A stretch of 64,000 bases of DNA from Nocardioides campestrisoli (GCF_013624435.2 NZ_CP061768.1:1880001-1944000), one strand, 5' to 3'. Numbered from the stretch's first letter, positions 7,732-22,722 are shown. Numbers and translations are program-made. The notes: generated by a model from the letters alone, not told the origin.

Positions 7732-9021
7732 ATGCAGGCCCAGACCCGCCGCGTCGCCGTCATCGGCGGCAACCGGATCCCGTTCGCGCGTTCCAACACC
7801 GTCTACGCCGACGTCTCGAACCAGGAGATGCTCACCGCCGCCATCGACGGGCTGGTGACCCGCTTCGGCCTCGAGGGTGAGGTGCTGGGCGAGGTCGTCG
7901 CCGGCGCCGTGCTCAAGCACGCCCGTGACTTCAACCTGACCCGCGAGTGCGTCCTCGGCTCGAAGCTCAGCCCGGCCACCCCCGCCACCGACATCCAGCA
8001 GGCGTGCGGCACCGGTCTCCAGGCCGTGATCCAGGTGGCCAACAAGATCGCGCTGGGCCAGATCGACGTCGGCATCGCCGGCGGCTCCGACACCACCTCC
8101 GACGCGCCCGTGGCGATCAGCGACAAGCTCCGCAAGAAGCTGATGAAGGTCAACGCCGCGAAGGACACCAAGGGCAAGCTGCTCGCCCTGGGCCAGATCC
8201 GCCCCGGCGACATCGGCCTGGAGATCCCGCAGAACGGGGAGCCGCGCACCGGCAAGTCGATGGGCGAGCACGCCGCCCTGACCGCCCTGGAGTGGCGGGT
8301 CGGGCGCCAGGAGCAGGACGAGCTGGCCGCGCGCTCGCACCAGAACCTGGCCCGCTCCTACGACGAGGGCTTCCAGGACGACCTGGTCACCCCGTTCCGC
8401 GGCGTCGAGCGCGACACGAACATGCGCCCCGACTCGACCGCTGAGAAGCTCGCCACCCTCAAGCCGGTCTTCGGTCGGGGGGAGGCCGCGACCATGACGG
8501 CCGGCAACTCCACCCCGCTCAGCGACGGCGCGTCCGCGGTGCTGCTCGCCTCGGAGGAGTGGGCGAAGGAGCGCGGGCTGCCCGTGCTGGCCTACCTCAC
8601 CGCCCACGAGACCGCGGCGGTCGACTACGTGCACGGCCACGAGGGCCTGCTGATGGCGCCGGCGTACGCCGTGGCCCGGATGCTCCAGCGCGAGGGCCTC
8701 ACCCTCCAGGACTTCGACTACTACGAGATCCACGAGGCGTTCGCCTCCCAGGTGCTCTCCACCCTGAAGGCCTGGGAGGACCCGGTCTTCTGCAAGGAGC
8801 GCCTCGGCCTGGACGTGCCGCTGGGCGCCATCGACCGGGACAAGCTCAACGTCAACGGCTCCTCGCTCGCTGCGGCGCACCCGTTCGCCGCCACCGGCGG
8901 GCGCATCGTCCCGGTGCTGGCCAAGCTGCTCGCCCAGCAGGGCTCGGGCCGCGGCCTGATCTCCATCTGCGCCGCCGGTGGGCAGGGCGTGGTGGCGATC
9001 CTGGAGAAGCCGGCGGAGTAG
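7732..9021 (+). CDS. fadA2: acetyl-CoA C-acetyltransferase FadA2-like thiolase
   Basis: This 429-residue thiolase has the nucleophilic cysteine at residue 92 in DIQQACGTGLQ, the NEAF-type motif as IHEAFASQVL, the His motif in AAAHPFAATGGR and the second cysteine in ISICAAGGQG. It should form or cleave acetoacetyl/3-ketoacyl-CoA. The frame is open upstream, but the ATG at 7732 is preceded by AGGAG at proper spacing. Divergent transcription from fabG4-htdX mirrors the mycobacterial fadA2 locus; the three enzymes could together form the hydratase/reductase/thiolase part of a fatty-acid cycle. Confidence 0.9.
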   Translation: MQAQTRRVAVIGGNRIPFARSNTVYADVSNQEMLTAAIDGLVTRFGLEGEVLGEVVAGAVLKHARDFNLTRECVLGSKLSPATPATDIQQACGTGLQAVIQVANKIALGQIDVGIAGGSDTTSDAPVAISDKLRKKLMKVNAAKDTKGKLLALGQIRPGDIGLEIPQNGEPRTGKSMGEHAALTALEWRVGRQEQDELAARSHQNLARSYDEGFQDDLVTPFRGVERDTNMRPDSTAEKLATLKPVFGRGEAATMTAGNSTPLSDGASAVLLASEEWAKERGLPVLAYLTAHETAAVDYVHGHEGLLMAPAYAVARMLQREGLTLQDFDYYEIHEAFASQVLSTLKAWEDPVFCKERLGLDVPLGAIDRDKLNVNGSSLAAAHPFAATGGRIVPVLAKLLAQQGSGRGLISICAAGGQGVVAILEKPAE

Positions 9022-9028
9022 TCGACGC

Positions 9029-11430
<2,402 letters not shown>

Positions 11431-11431
<1 letters not shown>

Positions 11432-12708
11432 TGGCGCTCGTGATCAAGGGGGCCTCGCTGCTCGGCGAGACCCCGGCAGACCTGCTCGTCGTCGACGGCG
11501 TGATCGCCGAGGTCGGTGCGGTGGACCCGGCAGGCCACGAGGTGCTCGACGCCGACGGCCTGGTCGCGCTGCCGGGCCTCGTCGACCTGCACACCCACCT
11601 GCGTGAACCGGGGCGGGAGGACGCCGAGACGATCCTGACCGGCTCGCAGGCCGCGGCCCTCGGCGGCTACACCGCCGTGCTGGCGATGGCCAACACCTCG
11701 CCGGTCACCGACACCGCCGAGGCGGCCGAGCGCGTCTGGCAGCTCGGACGCGAGGTGGGCCTGGTCGAGGTGCAGCCCGTGGGCGCGGTCACCCGCGGCC
11801 TGGGCGGGGAGGAGCTCGCCGAGCTCGGGCTGATGGCCCGGTCCCGGGCGCGCGTCCGGGTCTTCTCCGACGACGGTCGCTGCGTGCACGACGCCCGGGT
11901 GATGCGCCGGGCCCTGGAGTACGTCAAGGCGTTCGGCGGGGTGGTCTCCCAGCACTCCCAGGACCCCACGCTCGCCGGCCCGACCGCCTGCTGCCACGAG
12001 GGCGAGCTCTCCGGCCGCCTCGGTCTGCCCGGCTGGCCCGGCATCGCCGAGGAGGTGATCGTCGCGCGCGACGTGATGCTCGCCCGGCACACCGGCTCGC
12101 GGGTGCACGTCGCGCACGTCTCCACCGCCGGCTCGGTCGAGGTGCTGCGCTGGGCGAAGGCCCAGGGGATCGACGTCACCGCCGAGGTCACGCCGCACCA
12201 CCTGCTGCTGACCGCCGACCTGCTCACCGGCTACGACCCGACGTACAAGGTCAACCCGCCGCTGCGTCCCGAGGAGGACGTCGCCGCGCTGCGCGAGGCG
12301 CTGGCCGACGGCACGATCGACGCGGTGGCCACCGACCACGCCCCGCACGCCCGCCACGACAAGGAGCACGCCTTCGTCGACGCCGCCTTCGGTATGCTCG
12401 GGCTGGAGACCGCACTCGGCGTGGTGCGCACCGCGATGCCCGAGCTCTCGTGGAGCGACGTCGCCCGGGTCATGTCGACCACGCCCGCGCGGATCGCCGG
12501 CCTCGGGTCCCAGGGGCAGGGGCTGGTCCCCGGGGCTCCCGGGCACGTGGTGCTGGTCGACCCCGACGCCGCCGTCACCGTCGACCGGGACGCCTCGGCC
12601 TCGCTCTCGCGCAACAATCCCTGGCACGGCCGGGAGCTCTCCTCCCGCGTGGTGCACACCGTGTACGGCGGTCGGGTGACCGTCCGGGACGGAGCACTGG
12701 CGGACTGA
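11431..12708 (+). CDS. pyrC: dihydroorotase
   Basis: This 425-residue class I dihydroorotase cyclises carbamoyl aspartate to dihydroorotate. The metal site HTHLREPG is intact, VAHVSTAGS and the late DHAPHARHDKE motif supply further ligands and substrate contacts. The frame is open far upstream of the real start; ATG 11431 overlaps the pyrB stop as TGATG and gives the family length. A GC-rich inverted repeat after the stop (about 12722-12741, GACCC...GGGTC) may end the transcript but overlaps the next promoter. Confidence 0.96.
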
Positions 12709-12742
12709 TCTGCACGGGCTGACCCCCGCCGCCCGGCGGGTC

Positions 12743-12748
12743 TAGTGT
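12743..12748 (+). promoter_or_regulatory. -10 box of a leaderless promoter before a 26-codon ORF
   Basis: TAGTGT ends 6 nt before the ATG at 12755, and CTGACC at 12719-12724 lies 18 bp upstream as a possible -35. The geometry predicts an mRNA that begins at the ATG of the small ORF. Confidence 0.5.
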
Positions 12749-12754
12749 CGGCCC

Positions 12755-12835
12755 ATGGAGATCACCACCGTCGACCGGCTGGCCGACCTCGACGACTGCC
12801 ACCACCCGGGGAACTACGCCCGGGGTCTCTCCTGA
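12755..12835 (+). CDS. leaderless 26-residue small ORF coupled to the VOC gene
   Basis: An ATG placed directly after a -10 box opens a 26-codon frame beginning MEITTVDRLADLDD and ending ARGLS. Its TGA shares the A with the ATG of the VOC-family gene (TGATG). It contains one Cys and two adjacent His codons. I recognise no homologue. It could be a functional small protein, or a device that loads ribosomes or couples translation of the downstream gene, as leaderless upstream ORFs do in mycobacteria. Support is positional only. Confidence 0.4.
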   Translation: MEITTVDRLADLDDCHHPGNYARGLS

Positions 12836-13245
12836 TGCCCCCACCCCGGCTGCTGCACACGGTGCTCGACGCGGTCGAGATCAGACGGGAGGCCGAGTTC
12901 TGGCGCGAGCTGCTCGGTCTGGTCTACCGCCCGGGCGACGACGTCCCGGCCGACGGGACCCCCGACCAGGCCGACTGGTTGGTGCTCACCGCCGAGGACG
13001 GCACCCGGATGCTCGCGTTCCAGCGCGTCGAGGCGCTGCCGCGCCCGACGTGGCCGGAGCCCGGTGTCTCGCAGCAGCTCCACCTGGACCTGACGGTGCC
13101 CGACGTCGAGGGGCTCGCCGAGCAGCACGAGCGTGCGCTGTCGCTGGGCGCCACGGTCCTGCTGGACCGCACCGACGACCCTGACGAACCGCTGCGGGTG
13201 TACGCGGACCCCGAGGGGCATCCGTTCTGCATCTTCGTGGCCTGA
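12835..13245 (+). CDS. VOC-family (glyoxalase/bleomycin resistance-like) protein
   Basis: This 136-residue protein has two beta-alpha-beta-beta-beta modules: the first carries [23 protein letters not shown], the second starts at [15 protein letters not shown] and ends in [14 protein letters not shown], the typical C-terminal VOC strand with its Glu/His environment. VOC proteins include glyoxalases, dioxygenases and antibiotic-binding proteins; substrate cannot be inferred. The ATG at 12835 overlaps the stop of the small upstream ORF. The gene sits between pyrC and carA, but nothing links it to pyrimidine metabolism. Confidence 0.82.
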   Translation: MPPPRLLHTVLDAVEIRREAEFWRELLGLVYRPGDDVPADGTPDQADWLVLTAEDGTRMLAFQRVEALPRPTWPEPGVSQQLHLDLTVPDVEGLAEQHERALSLGATVLLDRTDDPDEPLRVYADPEGHPFCIFVA

Positions 13246-13315
13246 GCCGGCGTAGGGGCGGGCGAGAGGCGCGCCACGGAGCGGTACCCGCCCCGGGTGC
13301 GGGCCGTCCCACTGA

Positions 13316-13321
13316 TAGGGT
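13316..13321 (+). promoter_or_regulatory. -10 box of the carA promoter
   Basis: TAGGGT lies 19 bp before the second PyrR hairpin. This shows that carA and the genes after it form their own transcription unit rather than depending only on the pyrR promoter. No clear -35 is seen. Confidence 0.5.
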
Positions 13322-13340
13322 CGGCCCCCTGTTCGAACAT

Positions 13341-13376
13341 CCTTTAACGGTCCGTCCTGTGAGGCGGAGAAGGAGG
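13341..13376 (+). promoter_or_regulatory. second PyrR-binding RNA hairpin, before carA
   Basis: This 36-nt element matches the one before pyrR at all but four positions (13350, 13351, 13357 and one neighbouring base are the variable area), with TCCTGTGAGGC as the PyrR consensus. CCTT (13341-13344) pairs with AAGG (13370-13373) inside the Shine-Dalgarno AAGGAGG, only 6 nt before the carA ATG. Conservation of the loop, the stems and the AACATCCTTT lead-in, against divergent flanks, points to function. Confidence 0.8.
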
Positions 13377-13382
13377 TGCGGC

Positions 13383-14509
13383 ATGGCTCTGCCTGCCCCT
13401 GCGCTCATGGTCCTCGAGGACGGGCGCACCTTTCGCGGTGAGTCCTTCGGAGCCGAAGGCGAGACCTTCGGCGAGATCGTCTTCTCGACCGGCATGTCCG
13501 GCTACCAGGAGACGCTGACCGACCCCAGCTACCACCGCCAGGTCGTCGTGATGACGGCCCCGCACGTCGGCAACACCGGCATGAACGACGAGGACCCCGA
13601 GTCCCGTCGCATCTGGGTCTCCGGCTACGTCGTGCGCGACCCCGCCCGGGTGCCCTCCAACTGGCGCAGCACGCGGACCCTGGACGACGCGCTGCGCGAG
13701 CAGGGTGTCGTCGGGATCTCCGGTGTGGACACCCGCGCCCTGACCCGGCACCTGCGCGAGCGCGGCGCGATGCGGGTGGGCATCTCCACCACCGAGACCG
13801 ACGCCGAGGCGCTGCTGGCCCGGGTCCGCGAGTCCGGTGAGATGACCGGTGCCAACCTCAGCGAGGCGGTCACGGTGAGCGAGCCGTACGTCGTCCCCGC
13901 AGTGGGGGAGAAGCGGTTCACCGTCGCCGCCCTCGACCTGGGGATCAAGGCGAACACCCCGCGGATGATGAGCGAGCGCGGCATCGAGGTGCACGTCCTG
14001 CCCGCCACCTCCTCGCTCGAGCAGGTGCTCGCCGTCGCGCCCGACGGCCTCTTCTTCTCCAACGGCCCGGGCGACCCGGCCGCCACCACCGCCCAGGTCG
14101 AGCTGCTCCAGGGGGCGCTGGCCCAGGACCTCCCGTACTTCGGGATCTGCTTCGGCAACCAGCTCTTCGGTCGTGCCCTGGGCTTCGACACCTACAAGCT
14201 CAAGTACGGCCACCGCGGCATCAACCAGCCCGTGATGGACCGCACCACCGGCAAGGTCGAGGTCACCGCGCACAACCACGGCTTCGCGGTCGACGCGCCC
14301 CTGGAGGGGGAGACCCACACGCCGTACGGCGTCGCCTCGGTCTCCCACGTCTGCCTCAACGACGACGTGGTCGAGGGCCTGGAGCTGCGCGACGACGACG
14401 GGGCGCTGAGGAGCTTCTCCGTCCAGTACCACCCGGAGGCCGCGGCCGGTCCGCACGATGCTGCCTACCTCTTCGACCGTTTCTGCGACCTCATGGAGGC
14501 GAAGGCCTG

Positions 14510-14510
<1 letters not shown>
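13383..14510 (+). CDS. carA: carbamoyl-phosphate synthase small (glutaminase) subunit
   Basis: This 375-residue subunit releases ammonia from glutamine for CarB. The class I amidotransferase domain in the C-terminal half shows the catalytic GICFGNQLF cysteine and the His/Glu motif [14 protein letters not shown]; the N-terminal CPSase domain has [20 protein letters not shown] 13383 is chosen because AGGAGG lies 6 nt upstream; an in-frame GTG at 13359 is inside the PyrR hairpin. It overlaps carB as TGATG. Confidence 0.97.
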
Positions 14511-17814
<3,304 letters not shown>

Positions 17815-17815
<1 letters not shown>

Positions 17816-18846
17816 TGTACGACCAGCTCTTCGACCGGGTGCTGACCCGGGTCGACCCCGAGCGCGCCCACGAGGTGGCGTTCGCCGCGATCCGGGCCGG
17901 CCGCCCGGTCACCCGCCGGCTGCCCCGAGCCACGGGCACGCCGGTCGAGGCGATGGGGCTGCGGTTCCCGCACCCCCTGGGGCTGGCCGCCGGCTTCGAC
18001 AAGAACGCTCGTGGCATCGACGCCCTGGCGGCGCTGGGGTTCGGGCACGTGGAGGTCGGCACGGTCACCGGCGAGCCGCAGCCGGGCAACCCCAGGCCCC
18101 GCCTGTTCCGGCTGCCCGCCGACCGGGCCGTGGTCAACCGGATGGGCTTCAACAACGAGGGGGCCGAGACGGTCGCCGCTCGCCTGGCCCGGCGGTCGGC
18201 GAGGCGCGAGGCCGCGCCGCCACTGGTCCTCGGGGTCAACATCGGGAAGACCAAGGTCGTCCCGGAGGAGCACGCGGTCGAGGACTACCGCAAGAGCACC
18301 GGCCTGCTGGCGCCGTACGCCGACTACCTGGTCGTCAACGTCTCCTCGCCGAACACCCCCGGCCTGCGCGACCTGCAGGCGGTGGAGAAGCTGGAGCCGC
18401 TGCTGCGCGCGGTCCGGTCCCGCGCCGACGAGGCAGTGCCGGACCGCCGGGTGCCGCTGCTGGTCAAGATCGCGCCCGACCTCAGCGACGACGACGTCCT
18501 CGCAGTCGCGGACCTGGCGCTCGCCATCGGGCTCGACGGGATCATCGCGACCAACACCACCATCTCCCGCGAGCACCTGGCCTCCGACCGGACCCGGGTC
18601 GAGGAGATCGGCGCGGGCGGCCTCTCCGGCGCCCCGCTGCGGAGCCGCGCCCTGGAGGTGACCCGGCTGCTGCGTGAGCGCGTCGGGCCTGACCTCACCC
18701 TGATCGGGGTCGGCGGCATCAGCGACGCCGCGGACGCGCGCGCCCGGCTGGCCGCCGGCGCCACGCTCGTGCAGGCCTACACGGGGTTCGTCTACGGCGG
18801 ACCCCGGTGGCCGGCCCGGGTCGTGCGCGGACTGGCCGGAGGCTGA
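17815..18846 (+). CDS. pyrD: quinone-dependent dihydroorotate dehydrogenase (class 2)
   Basis: This 343-residue class 2 enzyme oxidises dihydroorotate to orotate and passes electrons to quinone at the membrane. It has the class 2 N-terminal extension ([19 protein letters not shown]), the LAAGFDKNA segment, [26 protein letters not shown] with the catalytic serine typical of class 2, and the FMN-phosphate GVGGI region. The start is TGATG-coupled to carB. Because this complete enzyme is present, the PyrK-like and class 1B-like genes that follow look redundant for the DHODH step. Confidence 0.96.
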
Positions 18847-18851
18847 CCGCG

Positions 18852-19679
18852 GTGCCCGTCCACGTCGACGCGGAGGTCATCGCCACCAGGCGTGCGGGCG
18901 CCTACCGGGTGCTGTCGCTGGCCGCCCCCGGGGTCGCGGACGGGTTCCGGCCCGGCATGTTCGTCGCCGTCACGGTGGGCACCGGGTCACTGGGCCGGCG
19001 CTCGCTGTGGATCCACCGGGTCCGCGAGAGCGGCACCCACGGGGCGTGCCTCGACGTGGTGGTCGAGCCTCGCGGGCAGGGCGGGACCTGGCTGGCCGGG
19101 CGTCGGCTCGGTGACCGGGTGCCGCTGACCGGCCCGTTGGGGCGGCCGTTCGCCCTGCCTCGCGAGCCTGTGGCCTGCCTGCTGGTCGGCGAGGGGGTCG
19201 CCGCAGCCTCCCTGTTCACCCTCGCCGAGCGGCTGCGTGAGCGCGCCTGCCCGGTGACCATGCTGGTCGCCGCCGACGACGAGGCGCACCTGGTCTCGAC
19301 GCTGGAGGCCCGGCGGCTGGCCCGGGCGGTGACGGTGGCGACCGCGGACGGGTCCGTCGGGACCCGCGGCAGCGCCGAGGGCGTGCTGGGGGCGGTGCTG
19401 ACGAGCAGCGGTGCCCAGGTGACCTATGCAGCCGGCTCGCCCGCCCTGCTGCGCGCGGTGGCCGAGGCGGCTCGGGTGCGCGAGCTCAGCGCCCAGGTCG
19501 CGCTGGCGCCGCCGATGCCCTGCGGCACCGGGCTCTGCGGTGCCTGCCTGGTCCCGGTCCAGGACTCGGTGGGGGCCGCCCACTGGGTCCGGGCCTGCGT
19601 CGAGGGGCCGGCGATGCGCGCGGACCGGGTCCGGTGGGACGCCGCACCGCAGGCGGGCGGTGCACCGTGGCCGCACTGA
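18852..19679 (+). CDS. PyrK-like dihydroorotate dehydrogenase electron-transfer subunit (FAD, [2Fe-2S])
   Basis: This 275-residue protein has the PyrK/ferredoxin-reductase architecture: an N-terminal beta-barrel with FRPGMFVAV and RRSLWIHRV at the FAD site, a central nucleotide-binding fold beginning at VACLLVGEGVAAASLF, and a C-terminal cysteine cluster CGTGLCGAC plus a later Cys in RACVEGP, four cysteines fitting one [2Fe-2S] cluster. PyrK normally moves electrons from a class 1B PyrD to NAD+. The GTG at 18852 follows pyrD by 5 nt. The motifs look intact, unlike those of its partner gene, which it overlaps by 13 nt. Confidence 0.8.
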   Translation: MPVHVDAEVIATRRAGAYRVLSLAAPGVADGFRPGMFVAVTVGTGSLGRRSLWIHRVRESGTHGACLDVVVEPRGQGGTWLAGRRLGDRVPLTGPLGRPFALPREPVACLLVGEGVAAASLFTLAERLRERACPVTMLVAADDEAHLVSTLEARRLARAVTVATADGSVGTRGSAEGVLGAVLTSSGAQVTYAAGSPALLRAVAEAARVRELSAQVALAPPMPCGTGLCGACLVPVQDSVGAAHWVRACVEGPAMRADRVRWDAAPQAGGAPWPH

Positions 19680-20485
19680 CCTTCGACCCGCCGCTGATGG
19701 TCGCGGCGGGCTGCGGCGGCACCGGTCGCGAGCTGGCGCCGTACGTCGACCTGGAGCGGCTCACCCTGGTCACGCGCAGCCTGACCCTGGCTCCGCGGTC
19801 GTCGGGGCCGCCTCCGCTGCTGGAGGAGTCTCCCGGCGGCCTGGTGCTCCGCACGCCGCTGTGGAACCCCGGGCTGGCCGAGTTCCTCGCCACCGAGCTG
19901 CCGTGGCTGGTGCGTGCCGGCGTCCGGGTCTTCGTCTCGGTGGTCGCGGCGTCGCTGGGGGAGTACGCCGAGCTCGCCCGCCGGGTGGGTCGTGCGCCGG
20001 GGGTGGCTGGGGTGGAGGTCAACCTCTCCGTGCCCGACCCGGCCGGCACCGGGCTCTTCGACGCCCGGGAGCCCTTCCACGCCGGCTCCGTGGTCGGAGC
20101 GGTGCGCCGCGAGGTGCCCGGCGACCTCCCGGTCCTGGCCAAGCTGCGTCCCGACGTCTCGCGGGTGGTGGAGACCGCGCGCGCGGTGGTCGACGCCGGA
20201 GCCATCGCGGTCGTGGTCGGCAACGCCCTCCCGGCCGCCCTGGCCGACGGGCGGCCGGCCGGGCTCAGCGGTCCCGCGGTCCGCCCGGTGGCTCTGCGGT
20301 GCGTCCGCGACGTCGCGCAGGTGCTGCCCCGCACGCCGGTGGTGGGCGCCGGCGGGGTGACCGAGGCGGGCCACGTCCGGAGCTACCTCGCCGCCGGCGC
20401 TGTCGCGGTCCAGGTCGGCACTGCGATGCTGGCTGACCCCACCACGTACACCCGCATCCGTTCCGACCTCGAGGAGTCCCCATGA
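19667..20485 (+). CDS. degenerate class 1B dihydroorotate dehydrogenase-like protein
   Basis: This 272-residue protein aligns with class 1B PyrD throughout: LAPRSSGPPPLLEESPGG, WNPGLAEFL, GLSGPAVRPVALR, GAGGV and QVGTAMLADP, so an FMN barrel is likely. However, the catalytic NISCPN motif is VNLSVPDP (Cys to Val), the orotate-contact NxIGLQNPG is RTPLWNPG, and the Lys of the K-T motif is Arg (VTRSLTL). It is therefore predicted not to oxidise dihydroorotate. It overlaps the PyrK-like gene and pyrF (ATGA), so it is translated with pathway enzymes. It may act on another substrate or have a structural or regulatory role. Confidence 0.75.
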   Translation: MAALTFDPPLMVAAGCGGTGRELAPYVDLERLTLVTRSLTLAPRSSGPPPLLEESPGGLVLRTPLWNPGLAEFLATELPWLVRAGVRVFVSVVAASLGEYAELARRVGRAPGVAGVEVNLSVPDPAGTGLFDAREPFHAGSVVGAVRREVPGDLPVLAKLRPDVSRVVETARAVVDAGAIAVVVGNALPAALADGRPAGLSGPAVRPVALRCVRDVAQVLPRTPVVGAGGVTEAGHVRSYLAAGAVAVQVGTAMLADPTTYTRIRSDLEESP

Positions 20486-21312
20486 CAGTCCAGTCCTTCG
20501 GAGCCCGCCTGCACGAGTCGATGCTCAGCCGGGGCCGGCTCTGCGTCGGGATCGACCCGCACGCGGCGCTGCTGGCCTCGTGGGGCCTGTCCGACGACGT
20601 CGCCGGCCTGGAGCGGTTCGCGCTGACCGCGGTGGAGGCGATCGCGCCGGTGGCGGGCGTGGTGAAGCCGCAGAGCGCCTTCTTCGAGCGCTTCGGCAGC
20701 CGGGGGATCGCGGTGCTGGAACGGGTGCTCTCCGAGTCCCGGGAGGCCGGTGCGCTGGTCCTGCTGGACGTGAAGCGAGGCGACATCGGCTCCACCACCC
20801 AGGCCTACGCCGACGCCTACCTCGACCCGGCCTCGCCCCTGGCCGCGGACGCGATCACCGCCAGCCCCTTCCTCGGCTTCGGGTCCCTGACCCCGATGGT
20901 GGAGACCGCCCGTCGGCACGGTGCCGGTCTCTTCGTGCTGGCCCGCACCTCCAACCCCGAGGGTGTCCAGGTGCAGTCCGCGGCGTCGGGCGGGCGCAGC
21001 GTGGCGGGCTTCGTGCTGGACCAGCTGCGCGAGCTCAACCACGGCGCGGAGCCGATGGGCGACTTCGGCCCGGTGGTGGGGGCGACCCTGGCCGAGGTCG
21101 AGGAGGACCTCGACGTCAACGGTCCGATCCTGGCTCCCGGCTTCGGCGCGCAGGGCGGGACCATCACCGACCTGCGGCGGATCTTCGGCGCGGCGGCTCC
21201 GCGCGTCCTGCCCAGCTCCTCGCGCGAGGTGCTCTCGGCGGGCCCGGACACCGGCGCGCTCCGCGACGCCGTGCTGCGCGGCAACGACGCGGTCGCGGCC
21301 CTGGGGGAGTGA
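20482..21312 (+). CDS. pyrF: orotidine 5'-phosphate decarboxylase
   Basis: This 276-residue type 2 (mycobacterial-type) OMP decarboxylase makes UMP. The catalytic Lys-Asp array is in LLDVKRGDIGSTT, CVGIDPH is at the N-terminus and APGFGAQGGT near the C-terminus binds phosphate. ATG 20482 overlaps the upstream gene by 4 nt. It is the last gene of the carA unit. pyrE is not in this window. Confidence 0.96.
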   Translation: MTVQSFGARLHESMLSRGRLCVGIDPHAALLASWGLSDDVAGLERFALTAVEAIAPVAGVVKPQSAFFERFGSRGIAVLERVLSESREAGALVLLDVKRGDIGSTTQAYADAYLDPASPLAADAITASPFLGFGSLTPMVETARRHGAGLFVLARTSNPEGVQVQSAASGGRSVAGFVLDQLRELNHGAEPMGDFGPVVGATLAEVEEDLDVNGPILAPGFGAQGGTITDLRRIFGAAAPRVLPSSSREVLSAGPDTGALRDAVLRGNDAVAALGE

Positions 21313-21363
21313 GCCCCGCCGGGACCGGGTGGCGGACGTCACCGGCTCCGGGTCGGCCCTCGA

Positions 21364-21393
21364 TTGCCGCTCGCGGCGCCTCGTGACTAGATT
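21364..21393 (+). promoter_or_regulatory. promoter of mihF-gmk-rpoZ-coaBC
   Basis: TTGCCG (21364-21369) and TAGATT (21388-21393) are separated by 18 bp, with about 35 nt of leader before the GTG at 21437. It lies in the 124-bp gap after pyrF, the only such gap before coaBC. Confidence 0.5.
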
Positions 21394-21436
21394 GACCAGA
21401 TCCCCGACCTGCCCCCGACACGACGAGGAACTCTCC

Positions 21437-21757
21437 GTGGCCCTGCCCCCCCTCACCCCCGAACAGCGCCAGGCGGCGCTCGACAAGGCGGCCGCCTCCC
21501 GCAGGGAGCGAGCGGAGGTGAAGAACCGGCTCAAGAACTCCGGGGCCTCGATCCTCGAGGTGATCCACGAGGGCCAGGAGAACGAGGTCATCGGCAAGAT
21601 GCGGGTCGTCGACCTGCTGCAGTCGATGCCGGGCCTGGGCAAGGTGCGCGCCCGCCAGATGATGGAGCGCCTCGGCATCGCCGAGAGCCGCCGGGTCCGG
21701 GGGCTGGGCACCAAGCAGGTGGCCGCCCTGGAGCGCGAGTTCACCTCCGAGGGATGA
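21437..21757 (+). CDS. mihF: actinobacterial integration host factor (mIHF)
   Basis: This 106-residue nucleoid protein bends and binds DNA without strict sequence need. Typical features are [29 protein letters not shown] and the helix-two-turn-helix segment [22 protein letters not shown] followed by RRVRGLG. The frame is open far upstream inside pyrF, but the GTG at 21437, with GAGGAA before it, gives the family length. It overlaps gmk by 4 nt (ATGA), the standard actinobacterial order. Confidence 0.95.
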   Translation: MALPPLTPEQRQAALDKAAASRRERAEVKNRLKNSGASILEVIHEGQENEVIGKMRVVDLLQSMPGLGKVRARQMMERLGIAESRRVRGLGTKQVAALEREFTSEG

Positions 21758-22359
21758 GCGTGACGTACGCCGCCGAGGGTCGGCACGCACCCGCCCGCCA
21801 CTCCCGCCTCGTGGTCCTGGCCGGTCCGACGGCCGTGGGCAAGGGCACCGTGGCCGCCGCGGTCCGCACCGAGCACCCGGAGGTCTGGATCTCCGTCTCG
21901 GCGACGACCCGCGCGCCCCGGCCCGGTGAGGTCGACGGGGTGCACTACCACTTCGTCTCCGAGGAGGAGTTCGACCGGCTCGTCGCCGAGGACCAGCTGC
22001 TGGAGTGGGCGTGCGTGCACGGCGCCGCCCGTTACGGCACTCCGCGCGGTCCGGTCGAGCAGGCGCTGGCCGCCGGCCGGCCGGCGATGCTGGAGATCGA
22101 CCTGCAGGGCGCCCGCCAGGTGCGTGAGTCGATGCCGGAGGCTCTCTTCGTCTTCCTCAAGCCTCCGTCCTGGGACGAGCTGGTCCGTCGGCTGGTCGGC
22201 CGAGGCACCGAGACCGAGGCCGAACGGGAGCGCCGACTGGCCACCGCACGGGGCGAGCTGGCGGCGGAGAGCGAGTTCGACGTCACCATCGTGAACACGG
22301 AAGTTCACGATGCGGTCGAGGAGTTGGTAAAGTTGATGAAGTTCGGTTCCGAGTCCTGA
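21754..22359 (+). CDS. gmk: guanylate kinase
   Basis: This 201-residue kinase phosphorylates GMP to GDP. The P-loop is GPTAVGKGT; the GMP-binding [19 protein letters not shown] is intact; the lid region holds [18 protein letters not shown]. About 20 N-terminal residues precede the core. It sits between mihF and rpoZ as in streptomycetes and mycobacteria. Confidence 0.97.
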   Translation: MSVTYAAEGRHAPARHSRLVVLAGPTAVGKGTVAAAVRTEHPEVWISVSATTRAPRPGEVDGVHYHFVSEEEFDRLVAEDQLLEWACVHGAARYGTPRGPVEQALAAGRPAMLEIDLQGARQVRESMPEALFVFLKPPSWDELVRRLVGRGTETEAERERRLATARGELAAESEFDVTIVNTEVHDAVEELVKLMKFGSES

Positions 22360-22389
22360 TTCTTCGAGTTCCTTTTGTGAGGCCCACGC

Positions 22390-22722
22390 GTGTCTGCCCC
22401 TAACATCGCCGCAGAGGGCGTGACCAACCCCTCGATCGACGACCTGCTCACCAAGACCGACAGCAAGTACCAGCTGGTCCTCTACAGCGCCAAGCGCGCT
22501 CGGCAGATCAACGCCTACTACTCGCAGCTCGGCGAGGGCCTGCTGGAGTACGTCGGCCCGCTGGTCGACACCCACGTCCAGGAGAAGCCGCTCTCGATCG
22601 CGCTGCGCGAGATCAACGAGGACCTGCTGACCTGCGAGGACGCCGACCCGGCTGAGCTGGCGGCGGAGGAGGCGGCTCGCGCCGCCGGTGCGCAGGCCGA
22701 GCCCAGCGCCCCCGTGGAGTGA
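22390..22722 (+). CDS. rpoZ: RNA polymerase omega subunit
   Basis: This 110-residue omega subunit helps assemble RNA polymerase by wrapping the beta-prime C-terminus. The core runs from [29 protein letters not shown] to [10 protein letters not shown], followed by an Ala/Glu-rich tail. GTG 22390 is 30 nt after gmk, and the stop overlaps the coaBC GTG. In this clade the N-terminus precedes IDDLL by about 15 residues, as here. Confidence 0.96.
   Translation: MSAPNIAAEGVTNPSIDDLLTKTDSKYQLVLYSAKRARQINAYYSQLGEGLLEYVGPLVDTHVQEKPLSIALREINEDLLTCEDADPAELAAEEAARAAGAQAEPSAPVE

Noticed and set aside
12722..12741. Terminator after pyrC
   Set aside because: The GC inverted repeat is imperfect, has no T-run and overlaps the spacer of the next promoter, so I mention it only in the pyrC entry.
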